A DNA stretch of 64,000 bases from Acholoe squamosa. Its lineage: Eukaryota; Annelida; Polychaeta; Phyllodocida; Polynoidae. This document shows, in pieces, positions 11,257 through 21,596 of this stretch (position 1 is the stretch's first letter; each line of letters starts with the position of its first letter). The stretch lies in contig OX439036.1 in the NCBI GenBank assembly GCA_949317995.1, positions 103,523,891 to 103,587,890 of the forward strand, written 5' to 3'. Both the position numbers and the translations under genes were made by a program. A model generated the notes under the pieces. It saw only the letters and a program-made list of their open reading frames with translations, did no database searches and had not been told where the DNA came from.

Positions 11257-11654
11257 TTCAGATGGCGGTAGAAGGCAAGGCTGTTCCTCAAAGTTAAGGC
11301 CATGTTTAGCCCTTTTATCAGCTTCTTCGTTGCCTTTGATTCCCACATGACTTGGAAGCCAACAGAATCGGATGTCATATCCCAGTTCCTTGGATCTGAT
11401 GAAACCTTTGATAATTTTCATTATCACAGGGTGATCCAAGTTGAGGTTCTGCAGATCTTCTAGACAGGATTTTGAGTCGCTGAAAATTATGAATTTCTTC
11501 CCTGGTGCATCCTTCATGCATCTCATTGCAAGAAAGATGGCACAGGCTTCAGCAGAGAAAATGAAGCTGTGATTTGGAAGGCGAGATGCCAGTTTTCTGC
11601 CCCCACCTACCGCGGCAGCAGCCACTCTCTCTTCTTCTTTTGATCCGTCAGTGT

Positions 11655-11840
11655 GAGTGAGTGAGTGAGTAATAGATGTTTAACGCCATTTCGACAGCTG
11701 AGGTCATATTCATGGCGAGAACTGCATTACACAATTTCAGAGGAATGTGTCAGTGCCCGCGCATATGTGCACCACACACATCCTGAGGGGATAGGAAAGA
11801 GGAGAAATAGACCCTTTTAAGTGGGCTAGGGAAGCCCGAT
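11655..11840 (-). mobile_element. SINE, type D tail, in LINE2 copy A
   Basis: TSD ATCCGTCAGTGT lies at 11643-11654 and 11841-11852, inside the LINE2 RNase H segment. The tail has the ACTC repeat and the CGCCAT/ATGGCG hairpin; the head is GGGCTTCCCTAGCCC. This copy shows most cleanly that the SINE tail equals the LINE2 3' end. Confidence 0.95.
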
Positions 11841-12102
11841 ATCCGTCAGTGTAAAATGGTGCATGATGGGGAAGTTCATTCCTTATCTCAGAAAACCTCA
11901 ATCTGTATTCTAGTGGGTTGGAGTCAGCTTTTCGTGATTTGGCTAGTCTTAAGTCGACCTCTAGCAGTACCAGTTTCCATGGAGGAATTTCTGGGAGGTG
12001 GATTTGTGCCAATGATGTCAGGCTAACATTTAGTTGCCTCATATGTGTTTGAATTCTCAGACCGTATGGCATGGCAGCTTTTGGTTTTGCCTCATAGAGC
12101 TT

Positions 12103-12419
12103 GTTTGTTTGTTTGTTTGTTTAGTTTTACGTCCGGGGGCCATCGAGGAACTCAGACATTCAAGAATTTTAAACTATTCAATAGTAATGGTAGGCTGCAG
12201 GCCTACCTCGGGTTTGCGCATATGAGTGGGTGGGTGTGTGTGCGCGCGTGCATATATTTATGAGTCTGCTTGTAGCAGTGGGACACGGCTCGTAGCGGTG
12301 AAATACCACTCGTGGCTCAAGGCCCCTCTTTATCGTGCTGCCTCACGCAGGTAACATGTCGCAAACTGTAGACACATCACCCGGTCGGTCACATTATCCT
12401 GACACCGACGGACCAGCCA
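12103..12419 (-). mobile_element. Type C SINE-like cassette at LINE-N 3' end
   Basis: The minus strand begins GGCTGGTCCGTCGG, continues with a core shared with type B (GGTGTCAGGATAATG, GAGGCAGCACGATAAAGAGG, CCACTGCTACAAGCAGACTC), has a CA/GT-rich stretch, then a tail of a weak hairpin, GTAAAAC and AAAC repeats. A second copy is at 19765-20070. No clear Pol III A or B box was found. Confidence 0.85.
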
Positions 12420-12425
12420 TTTTTC

Positions 12426-12467
<42 letters not shown>

Positions 12468-14966
12468 TATGTATGTATGATCCATATGTACTTATATAAG
12501 TTTGATTCTTTGAGGAAGTTCAGGAGTTCTTTTGTTTCTATTGTGTTGAAGACAGCTTTCAGTGTTGTTGCATTTTTAAGATATTTTCTTCTGTTGCTTG
12601 CAGTCCTTCGACAGTTGAGCAAGATATGCTTAACTGTGAGTTCAGTCTTGCATTCTTGGCACATTGGTTGGGCTTCACGTTTCAGATGGTGTTCGTGTGT
12701 AAGCCTTGTGTGGCCAATTCGTAGACGTGTTAGTTTCACTTCGTCTGATCTGGATAGTTTTCTTTTTTCACCCTTTCCTTTCAGTTGAGGCTGAATGGAG
12801 TGTAGCTTGTTCTCATGCTGCTTCTTCCAGTCAGCTTGCCATTTCAGTTTCACATATTTCTTGATGGTTGATGTCAGGTCCGTGTGTGGGATTGGCACTT
12901 CTCGAGGTGTCAGTTTCAGTGCTGACTTTGCTGCTTCATCTGCTGCCTCGTTTCCGTCTATGCCAATATGGCTCGGCAGCCAGCAGAAAACCACATCTTT
13001 CTTTGCTTTCTCAAGGTTGTTGGTTTTGTCCCTGATATCTTGTATCAAAGGATTGTTTGGTTCATATTGGTTCATTGCTTCAAGGCATGACTTGGAGTCT
13101 GACAGAGCAATGAATTTCTGGTGAGTTGACATCTTGGCATATTCTAGAGCATGTAGCAAGGCGCTAGCCTCTGCCGTGAAAATGCTGGCTTTGGGATGGA
13201 GGCCTCTTTTCAGGTTGCCATATGGCGTGTGTACTTCATAGCCTACTTTGTCACCCTCCTTAGAACCATCTGTGAACACCGCCAGGTGTTCACTATGGTC
13301 TTTTTCTATCCCATGGAGTTGATCTTTAAAGGTCACTGAGTCTGTTTCTGCCTTTTTGTTTTTGCACAGGGTGAAGATGATCTTTGGTTTCATTTGTAGC
13401 CATGGGGGATTATCGGGTGGTTTTATCTCCCTGGTTTTGATCACATCTAATTTTGCTGCTTTCATAGGTCTTTTCACTCTGTACGAGTATGGTTGGGTCA
13501 TGTTCGGTTTTTTCCTGTACACTGAATTGTTTTCGGTGAACAGTGTCTCATATGTTGGGTTTCTTTTATTTGATCTTACTTTAACTGCGTACTGCATAGA
13601 CAGCATTTCTCGCCTAAGCTCAAGGGGGGCGATGTTTGCCTCCACCTCTAGACTTTTTCCTGGAGATGTACGGAATGCCCCCAGGCATAATCTCAGTCCC
13701 TGGTTCTGGATAGGCTTCAACCTGTCCAAGTAGCTGGGGCAAGCTGATCCATATACGATAGAGCCATAGTCTAGTCTTGACTGGATGTAGGCCCTGTATA
13801 AGATCAGTAATGTTTCTTTGTCGGCACCCCAGTCGGTGTGGGAAAGCACTTTCAGGAGATTCATGGCTTTTTGACATTTCCTCCTCAAGTATTCGATGTG
13901 TGGTTTGAAGTTGAGTAGTCTGTCAAATATCAGCCCCAGGAACTTCACTTCTTCTTTGACTTCAAGTGCCGTGTTCTGGAGGTGGAGCGTTGGTTTTTCT
14001 CTACATCCTCTTCTGCGACAGAAGTGGACACAGGTGGTTTTGGTCTGTGAGAACTTGAAGCCGTTTTGGCAGCTCCAGGTTCCAAGGTGGTTCAGGGCCT
14101 GTTGAAGCTTTCTTTCAATAGTTTGAATATGCCTCGATCTGTAGCAAATGACAAAGTCATCCACATACAAAGAGCAATTGATGTCATTTTGTAAGTTTTT
14201 GGTTATTTCATTAATCTTTATGCCAAACAGGGTCACAGAGAGGACACAGCCCTGGGGGACACCCATTTCTTGTTCTACTCTGTCTGAGAGAGTAGTGCCA
14301 AGGCGTACACTGAATACTCTGTTGGCAAGAAATTTTGATACAAACATGGGAAGCCTTCCACGGAGCCCTAGTTTGTGAATGTCTTTCAGGATTCCATGTT
14401 TCCATGTGGTGTCATAGGCCTTCTCCAGGTCGAAGAAGATGGCAACCACATGTTCATTATTTGCAAATCCCTTTCTGATGTAACTTTCTAACCTGACAAG
14501 ATGGTCTGTCGTGCTACGATTTTTCCGGAATCCTGACTGAAGTGGATTCATGAGATCATTAGACTCAAGGTACCACATCAGTCGGTTGTTCACCATTCTT
14601 TCCATAGTTTTGGCAAGGCAGCTTGTCATTGCTATGGGTCTATAGTTACAGGCTTCACTGTGGTCTTTTCCTGGTTTCGGGATGGGTACGACCAATGCCT
14701 CTGCCCAAGATCTGGGATATTTCCCATTTACCCAGATATCATTCAAGATATCCAGTAGCAGGTTCAGTTGATTGGCAGGGAGATGTTTCAGCATTTGGTA
14801 GTGGATCTCATCCGGTCCTGGGCTCGAGTCTTTTGAGCCATTCAGTGCATGTTTCAATTCACCAATGTTAAAAGTTAGGTTATAGTTCTCTTTATTATCT
14901 GAGGAGAAGTTGGGTTTGTGTAATTCTTCTCTTTCTTTATGTCTCAGGAATGTGTGGCTGCAGTTT
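12389..14966 (-). pseudogene. LINE-N ORF2 C-terminal two-thirds (RT, RNase H)
   Basis: RT motifs FFDLEKAYDTTW, MGVPQGCVLSVTLF and SLYVDDFVICY are present, then RNase H (VFTDGSKEG, TAEASALL, SDSKSCLEA, GNEAADEAAK) and the terminal zinc segment. Relatives stop after a ...LYKYI-like end; here that codon is TGG, so the frame runs into the poly(A) run and reads a row of lysines before a stop in the cassette. Probable stop loss. Upstream it connects in a different frame to the endonuclease part across a deletion. Confidence 0.85.
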
Positions 14967-15866
14967 TCAATTGACGAGGTTTTGCGGAATTGGTTCGTAC
15001 CATGGACGAGATTTTTTGGAGGGCTTTTTTGATGTTATCGGGATGCTCATCTTGCTTATCTCCAAAAGGGTATCTGTAAAGTATTGGATGGCGTCCCTCT
15101 TCTCAGCCACATGTTCCCATGGTAGGAAGGAAGTTTCACAGAGTTTCTGGAATTCATCCCAGTCAGCTCTTTGTATTTTCCATGTTGGGTTCCTTTGGTT
15201 GTTGTTATGTTTTTGAGTTTTTAGGATGATAGGAAAGTGATCACTTCCACAAAGATCATCATGAACACTCCATCCATAATCGGCAAAGATGTTTGGGTGA
15301 CCTATGGTTAGATCTATATAGCTGTAGGTCCCACTGGCTGGGTGGAGGTATGTGGGTGTTTTGTTGTTGAAGATGCATAATGATTTGCGGTCTAGTATCC
15401 TTTCAATAGTTGTCCCCCTTTCATCACATTTTTGGGATCCCCAGATGGTGTTGTGGGCATTAAAGTCACCCATGAGGATGTAGGGAGTGGGAAGTTGTTG
15501 AATCACTTTGCTTATGTCAGTGTAGAGTATCTTCTCTTTGGGTGGGAGATATATGCAGCAGATGGTGATTGGCTCATTGATAGTGATGTTTATTGCCACT
15601 GCCTGAAGCTCTGTGTCGAGACTAACCTCCCTTTGTGGGTAATTTACTGAGGCCATGATGGCTACTCCCCCTGATGGTGTTTCTGTTGGAGGTATCTTGG
15701 AGTATATGTTGTAGCCCTTCATTTTAAGGGGGCTAGAGTCTGTTACCTTAAGTTCTTGTAGGGATATTGCAGATGGTTTGAATTCTGCACAGAGAAGTTC
15801 AAGGTCTTCTCTATTGGCTCTAGCACCTCTACAGTTCCATTGTAATATGACCTCGTTATCTTCCAT
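14967..15866 (-). pseudogene. LINE-N ORF2 N-terminal endonuclease
   Basis: The AP-type endonuclease keeps its key residues: LQWNCRGARA, LQELK, MGDFNAHNTIWG, YIDLTIG and GSDHFPI. It ends at SRPWYEP, then a stop after a few foreign codons where the linker to RT is deleted. It starts inside ORF1: ATGGAAGATAA contains both the ORF2 start and the ORF1 stop (11-base overlap). Confidence 0.85.
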
Positions 15867-17835
15867 TTTTGGTGGTAGTTTTGTGGTCGGCTGGGCCCGA
15901 CGCTTCCTTCATTTCGTTAGCAAGTACTTTAAATCTGTTGGATGTGTGGGTGATATTTCTATTAATTTTGGTCTTTACCTGTGCTGTTTTGGCTTTTTGT
16001 TGTTTTGTTAGTGTGGTCAGTTCTTTATGTGGTATTTTCTTAGCTGCGAACCTCCCCTGAACCTCCTTGTTGACTCTGTGTTGAGAGTTGGGGGAGGCTT
16101 TGGGGGGAGGTGGTGGTGACGCAGCCTTTGATGAGAAGGAGCTTGCGGGTGTAGGCATGTTTACCAAGCTGGGGGGAGGTGGTGGTGACGCAGCCTTTGA
16201 TGAGAAGGAGCTTGCGGGTGTAGGGATGTTTACCAAGCTTGGTTCAGAGGGATAGTGTTTATCCCATCCAGTACCTCCTGGGGTGGGCTTGGGGTGTGCC
16301 CGGCTTCCTTTGTGGGTCTCTGTGGGCCGAACACCAGAAACTGGTCGGTTGGAGCCTGATGTTTTTTGGCTAGAACCAGATGATGTAGGCTTATGAGAAT
16401 CCCTAGAACATTGTCCCGGATTTGGGCTGGGTAGGTGGCATCCTGATGGTTCGGATACTGAGGCAGGTGACAGTGACCCCTCGAGGGGCCCTGCTGGCAC
16501 CTGGACGGAACCAGGAAGGTTCCTAGGGGGCATGATGAGAGTGCCCGTTTTTGTCCCAAAGGTTTGGGTTTGAGCCTTTGGTGGAGGCTGTAGCTCTTCA
16601 GCCAGTTCAGACGGTGATAGTGTCTGACATGCCACAGTTTTGCTGGGTTTGAAAACCTCTGACAATAATGCAGTACGTGTGCTAGTAGGGTTTAGAGCTT
16701 GAACAATTTTTCTTGCTTCCGAGAAGGATATCTTTTGATTTATACGTACAGTTTGGATCTTCTTCTCTTCTATAAACTTGGGGCATTTTTTGGAGAAGGC
16801 GGGATGGTTTCCACCACAGTTGGTGCAGTGGGGTACCTCCCTACATCCTTCTGTTTCATGCTCTTGGTCACACCTTCCGCATCTCTGTCGGTTGTTACAT
16901 TTTCTCAAAGTGTGTCCAAAACGTTGGCATTTGAAGCAGCGCATTGGGTTCGGGATGTATTCTTCTACCCTGATGTTTTGATACGCGCATTTGATGGAAT
17001 CTGGTGGCGTCGGGCAGTCGAAGGTCAGTACAAAAGTACCAGTCTCGACTACCTTACCCATCCTTCTCGCCTTCATCTGCTTTGCTTCTGTGACTCCTAT
17101 ATACGACAGGTTCTCGGTAATCTCCTCCTCGGGGGTTCCCACCAGGTCCCACCAGCGAATGACTCCTTTTGAGGAGTTGAGGGATCTGTGTGGAGAGACT
17201 TTTACTGGAGTTCCTGCCATATTGGTCATTTTAAGCAGTCTTATGCTGTGAGACTTTTTGTAAGTTTCAATAAGCAAGGTTCCTGCCCTGGTCTTTTTCA
17301 CACTCTTAGGTATTCCAGCATGGCCTTCCAGAGCCTTACCTATGGCAAATGGTGACAGTTTTGCTAGTGTTTCACCCTCTTCACTAGACTCCACAACAAG
17401 GAATCTGGGCCAGTTGTGGGCATTGTACTCTTTCCTGCGTCTTTCTTTTTTGTTGTTGTTTTCTTCTTCCTTGTTGCTTCTTTCTTCACTATTACTGTTT
17501 TCTTCATTATTATTGCTTTCTTCATTGTTACTGCTTTCTTTGTCGTTACTTCTTTCTACATTGTTGCTTCTTTTAGAGGCACTAGCATTTTCGCCAGTGC
17601 TCTCACGTGATCTTTTACCGGCCGTGGCGCGGTCTGTTTCTTTTGTACTTAGGCCCCGGGGGGCTTCTGTTTCAGTTTTTCTTCCAGTAGCTGATAAGCC
17701 GTCCTCAGCCTGGTTGCCTACCAAGGGACGTTGCAGTTTGTTTTCCGTCGGGCCTGCAGCCGACATTGGGGTTGATATGGGTGTGCTTTCCATTGCAGGG
17801 GGGGGGATCCATTCTTTTAAGCCATTTTGAACCAT
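15856..17835 (-). CDS. LINE-N ORF1: zinc-knuckle RNA-binding protein
   Basis: 659 codons, open. The N-terminus is low-complexity Asn/Glu/Ser (residues about 85-135). Next comes the conserved block NWPRFLVVESS, SPHRSLNSSKGVIRWW (RRM-like in related elements), then three knuckles at about 297-355: CFKCQRFGHTLRKC, CGRCDQEHETEGC, CTNCGGNHPAFSKKC. A Pro/Ser-rich region carries a 23-residue exact-type tandem duplication (SLVN-PTPASSFSSKAAS, five prolines; 16102-16239). It would coat LINE RNA in the RNP. The open frame with an eroded ORF2 suggests a recent insertion from an already damaged source. Confidence 0.9.
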   Translation of the reverse strand: MVQNGLKEWIPPPAMESTPISTPMSAAGPTENKLQRPLVGNQAEDGLSATGRKTETEAPRGLSTKETDRATAGKRSRESTGENASASKRSNNVERSNDKESSNNEESNNNEENSNSEERSNKEEENNNKKERRRKEYNAHNWPRFLVVESSEEGETLAKLSPFAIGKALEGHAGIPKSVKKTRAGTLLIETYKKSHSIRLLKMTNMAGTPVKVSPHRSLNSSKGVIRWWDLVGTPEEEITENLSYIGVTEAKQMKARRMGKVVETGTFVLTFDCPTPPDSIKCAYQNIRVEEYIPNPMRCFKCQRFGHTLRKCNNRQRCGRCDQEHETEGCREVPHCTNCGGNHPAFSKKCPKFIEEKKIQTVRINQKISFSEARKIVQALNPTSTRTALLSEVFKPSKTVACQTLSPSELAEELQPPPKAQTQTFGTKTGTLIMPPRNLPGSVQVPAGPLEGSLSPASVSEPSGCHLPSPNPGQCSRDSHKPTSSGSSQKTSGSNRPVSGVRPTETHKGSRAHPKPTPGGTGWDKHYPSEPSLVNIPTPASSFSSKAASPPPPPSLVNMPTPASSFSSKAASPPPPPKASPNSQHRVNKEVQGRFAAKKIPHKELTTLTKQQKAKTAQVKTKINRNITHTSNRFKVLANEMKEASGPADHKTTTKNGR

Positions 17836-17974
17836 TCAAGGATGGCGAGCAAGAATGAGGTGCTGCCGCCTATGGTTTTCCTCGCCTTTTACGATTCGGT
17901 CTGCACAGAAGCATCCCGGTGAAGTTATTCTACTACCTCTAGTCACTTTAGAGGTTCCCCACTCCACAGGGGCG
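17836..17974 (-). promoter_or_regulatory. LINE-N 5' leader with two tandem hairpins
   Basis: In RNA sense the element starts two bases before CCCCTGTGGAGTGGGG (stem CCCC/GGGG, 17957-17972), then ACCTCTA...TAGAGGT (7-bp stem, 17935-17955), then AGAATAACTTCA. The related leader at 26880-26964 keeps the first hairpin and replaces the second stem by CCTTCATG/CATGAAGG, also perfectly paired. LINE promoters are usually internal, so this region is the likely promoter. That is inference. Confidence 0.75.
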
Positions 17975-17988
17975 GCCTCATAGAGCTT

Positions 17989-19580
17989 CTGGTTGTCTGG
18001 TTCAAATACACATGCATATGCTGGATTCGAAGGGTTCGTTCTCAAGCGCAGCGCAAACTGCATCGACAATTTGAGACGTCTGTTTTCCAATGATGGTTCT
18101 CTGCCCTCAACATAAAGGCTAGGATATGGAGACGTTCGGAAGGCCCCGAGGGCTAGGCGAATGCCTTGTCGATGAACTGGATCCAAGATGGCTACGTAGG
18201 ACGGCCTAGCAGAGCCATACACCTGGGAACCATAGTCAAGCTTCGATCGAACCAGAGCTCTATACAATTGGAGTAAAACCTTACTATCTGCACCCCAGTC
18301 AGTGTTTGATAACACTTTCAACAAATCAAGTGCTTTGGTGCACCTGATCTTTAGAGATTTTAAATGTGGAATAAATGAAAGTCGTTTATCAAACAGCACA
18401 CCTAGGAACTTTGTCTCCTCTACAACCTTGATCGGATCTCCATCCAAGGTTAGATCTGGATCAGGATGCAGAGTGCATTTCAGGCAGAAGTGCATTCCAA
18501 CTGTTTTTGATTTAGAGAACTTAAAACCGTTTTCTACGGACCAGGCATGTACTTTGTTCAGGCACAGCTGGAGCTGCCTTTCGATTGAATGCATGTTCTT
18601 TGCTCTGTAGCATATCAGGAGGTCGTCAACATAGAGGCTACAGGACACATCTTTATTCACTGCATTGACAACACTGTTTATTTTGATACTGAACAAGGTA
18701 ACAGATAATATGCTACCTTGGGGAACACCAAGTTCTTGCTCATGTTCATCAGATAGTGTTGAATTCAATCTCACTCGGAAGTGTCTATTTGATAAAAAGT
18801 TTAATATGAATATGGGTAAACGCCCACGAAATCCCATATTGTATAGGTCTTTCATGATGCCATGTTTCCACGTTGTGTCGTGGGCCTTTTCTAAATCAAA
18901 AAATACAGAAACAACATGTTCTTCTTTGATGAAGGCATCACGGATGAAATGTTCTAAACGAATCAAATGATCAAGAGTGCTTCTTCCTCGTCTGAAACCG
19001 CTCTGATAGTCAGAAATCTGGTGTTTCGACTCGAGCAGCCAAACAAGTCTCTCGTTGATCATTCTTTCCATGGTTTTACAGATGCAACTGGTGAGAGCTA
19101 TAGGCCTATAATTTGTTGGTAGTGTATAGGTCTTTCATGATGCCATGGCTTGGGAATCGGTATAATGGTGGCTTCTTGCCAGGAAGGTAGAAGCTCACCA
19201 CTTTCCCATATCCCATTGAAAAGAGACAGAATACCTTTAGCACTGGCTCAGGAAGATGTTTAAGAAATTCATAATGTACTTTATCTGGACCAACAGCAGT
19301 GTTGTGAGATTTCTTCAGAGACTTTTTAAGTTCCACCATGCTAAAAGGTTGGTTGTAGTCTTCTGAATTGTCAGATTGAAACTTGAATCTCTTGAATAAC
19401 ACATTCAACAAATCAAGTGCTTTGGTGCACCTGATCTTTGGAGATTTTAAATGTGGAATAAATGAAAGTCGTTTATCAAACAGCACACCTAGGAACTTTG
19501 TCTCCTCTACAACCTTGATCGGATCTCCATCCAAGGTTAGATCTGGATCAGGATGCAGAGTGCATTTCAGGCAGAGGTAG
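17989..19580 (-). pseudogene. LINE2 copy A, RT segment with rearranged end
   Basis: LINE2 resumes after the LINE-N TSD and is nearly identical to copy C through the RT. At 19121-19145 a 25-base patch repeats sequence from about 18842, replacing a few bases of the expected text. At about 19390 the match jumps back by about 1 kb: 19391-19577 duplicates 18311-18497. Confidence 0.85.
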
Positions 19581-19764
19581 GTAGGTAGGTAGGTAAGTAG
19601 TTGTTTTACACCATTTCGACAGCTAGGGTCATATCCATGGCGGTCAAACATGTTTTAGGGAACTATTTTAGTTAAGTTTTATACTCAAATAGTAATGGTT
19701 TAAGTCATTGTTTTAAGAAGAAGGGAATAGAGAATAACATAAAAAGGATTGAAGATTTTTTTTT

Positions 19765-20070
19765 TTTTTTTTTTTTACGTCCGGGGGCCAACGAGGAACT
19801 CAGACATTCAAGAATTTTAAACTATTCAATAGTAATGGTAGGCTGCGGGCCTACCTCGGGTTTGCGCATATGAGTGGGTGTGTGTGTGTGTGCGCGCGTG
19901 CATATATTTATGAGTCTGCTTGTAGCAGTGGGACACGGCTCGTAGTGGTGAAATACCACTCGTGGCTCAAGGCCCCTCTTTATCGTGCTGCCTCACGCAG
20001 GTAACATGTCGCAAACTGTAGACACATCACCCGGTCGGTCACATTATCCTGACACCGACGGACCAGCCTT
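19765..20070 (-). mobile_element. Type C SINE-like cassette in LINE5 3' UTR
   Basis: The core matches the 12103 copy at nearly every base. It is flanked by T-rich runs (19757 onward and 20070-20093), probably the duplicated target. The AAAC-repeat tail is missing, replaced by the T run. Confidence 0.85.
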
Positions 20071-20148
20071 TTTTTCTTTTTTTTTTCCTTTTTTCCTGTG
20101 GTATAAAGTAGTAATGTGTTTTTCAATAACATACATTTTGAAAGGTAA

Positions 20149-21596
20149 TTAGATAAGGGTGTAAAGGCCAGCTTCCTTGAGGAAAGCTGTAATGCGATCA
20201 GGTCTGATGGTGTTAAAAAGGTCGCTTAGACTACCTGCTTGGTAGAAGCGTTGTCTAATAGGTGTAAAATCAGTGCATTCCAAGAGGAGGTGTTTAATAG
20301 TGAGATCTTCATCACATGCTATGCATGCTGGAGCGTTTTCTCCTTTGAGGAGATGGGAGTGGGTCAATCTGGAGTGTCCAATACGACAGCGTGATATGAC
20401 TGTTTGATCTTTTCTATTTGAAGGAATGTGATGTCTTTTCTCCTTGACAGACTTGCAAATCGAGAACAGTTTATTATTGGGATTTTCATCCCATTGTGTT
20501 TGCCACAGGTCCTCAGTGTATTTCTTGATTACTGGTTTGAAGTCTGATGATGGTAAAGGGCATGGTTGTTGCGGGTAATCAAGTGCATGTCTAGCCAATT
20601 TATCGGCATCCTCATTGCCCTTGATGCCCACATGGCCAGGGAGCCAACAGAACCGGATGTCATATCCGGCCTGTTTGAACCTGATGAGGCCTTTCAGTAT
20701 CTTCACTATTACTGGATGGTCGAGGTTGGTATTGTGCAGGTCTTCTAAGCATGATTTTGAGTCACTGAATACAATAAACTGTTTCCCTGGGGACTCTTTT
20801 ATGCGCTTTAATGCAAGGAATATAGCACAGCCTTCCGCAGTGAAAATGGAGCTATGGTTTGGCAGGCGAGCAGCTACTCTTCTACCAGCTCCAACTGCAG
20901 CAGCTGCCACTTTTTCTTGAACCTTTGAGCCGTCTTTGTAGAAAGGTACATGATGAGGGAAGCTATAGCGTATTTCTGCATATCTGGTATGGTATTCAAT
21001 TGGCGAAGTTCCGGTTTTTGTGGTCATGGCTAGGCTGAAGTCTACATGTGGGGACATCAGCTGCCAGGGTGGTTTTTCTGGGATATGGGTTGGACTCAAC
21101 ATTGTCAAGTCCACTTCTAGTTGTGTTAGGTGTGTTCGTATTCGCACACCGAGAGGTTTGGCAATTCTTGGTCTATCATTGTACAGCTGATTGTTTTCAG
21201 GTTCAAAGACACACTTGTAGGCTGGGTTAGAACGATTTGTCTTCAGTCGGGTTGCATACTGTAATGAGAGTCTTGTGCGCCTAAGTTCTAGTGATGGTTC
21301 ATTGCTCTCAACATACAGACTTTCATACGGGGAGGTCCTGAAAGCTCCGAGTGCCAAACGTAAACCTTGACGGTGTACTGGGTCAAGCATTTGGATGCTA
21401 GATGGTGTTGCCGAACCGTATACTTGGCAGCCATAATCAAGTTTTGATCGTATAAGTGCTCTATATAGCTGGAGTAGAACAGTAGTGTCTGAGCCCCAAT
21501 CTGTGTTGGCCAAAGCCTTCAGCAGATCAAGGGCCTTAGTACACCTGGCCTTAAGGTCTGTCATGTGTGGTACAAAGTTCAAACGTTTGTCAAATA
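20149..21596 (-). pseudogene. LINE5 ORF2 C-terminal part (RNase H and zinc end)
   Basis: It begins in the RT thumb-proximal region (FDKRLNFVPH, NTDWGSDTTVLLQLYRALIRSKLDYG). RNase H carries FYKDGSK (catalytic Asp kept; Lys where relatives have Thr), TAEGCAI, SDSKSCLEDL and GNEDADKLAR. The zinc end is GHSRLTHSHLLKGENAPACIAC, ending ...LYTLI. About 65-70% like LINE2 by eye, so a sister family. Confidence 0.88.

Larger units (their letters stand above)
12103..17974 (-). mobile_element. LINE-N, near full length (5.9 kb), ends in a SINE-like cassette
   Basis: A 14-base TSD GCCTCATAGAGCTT (12089-12102 and 17975-17988) brackets the whole unit. From its 5' end: hairpin leader (17836-17974), ORF1, ORF2, a poly(A) run (plus-strand T run about 12427-12462), then a type C SINE-like cassette ending in AAAC repeats. 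The cassette is therefore inside the TSDs and moved with, or formed, the LINE 3' end. ORF2 has an internal deletion of roughly 300 bases and a frame break between endonuclease and RT, so this copy is not autonomous. Confidence 0.9.
19580..21596 (-). mobile_element. LINE5 copy, 5'-truncated
   Basis: Inserted into LINE2 at AGGCAGA, which flanks both ends (about 19573 and 21597). The tail has CTAC repeats, GTAAAAC and a hairpin CGCCAT/ATGGTG that closes with G-U pairs. A type C SINE-like cassette sits in the 3' UTR within T runs (19765-20070). Confidence 0.85.

Noticed and set aside
10681-11625. A 314-codon frame joining RNase H to a basic protein, which could look like a novel fusion
   Set aside because: The TSD TTCAGATGGCGGT shows it is LINE2 RNase H running by chance into the ORF1 of an inserted LINE1.
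17342-17830. Plus-strand 162-codon Leu/Ser-rich frame that resembles membrane segments
   Set aside because: It is the antisense shadow of the Asn/Glu/Ser low-complexity region of LINE-N ORF1.
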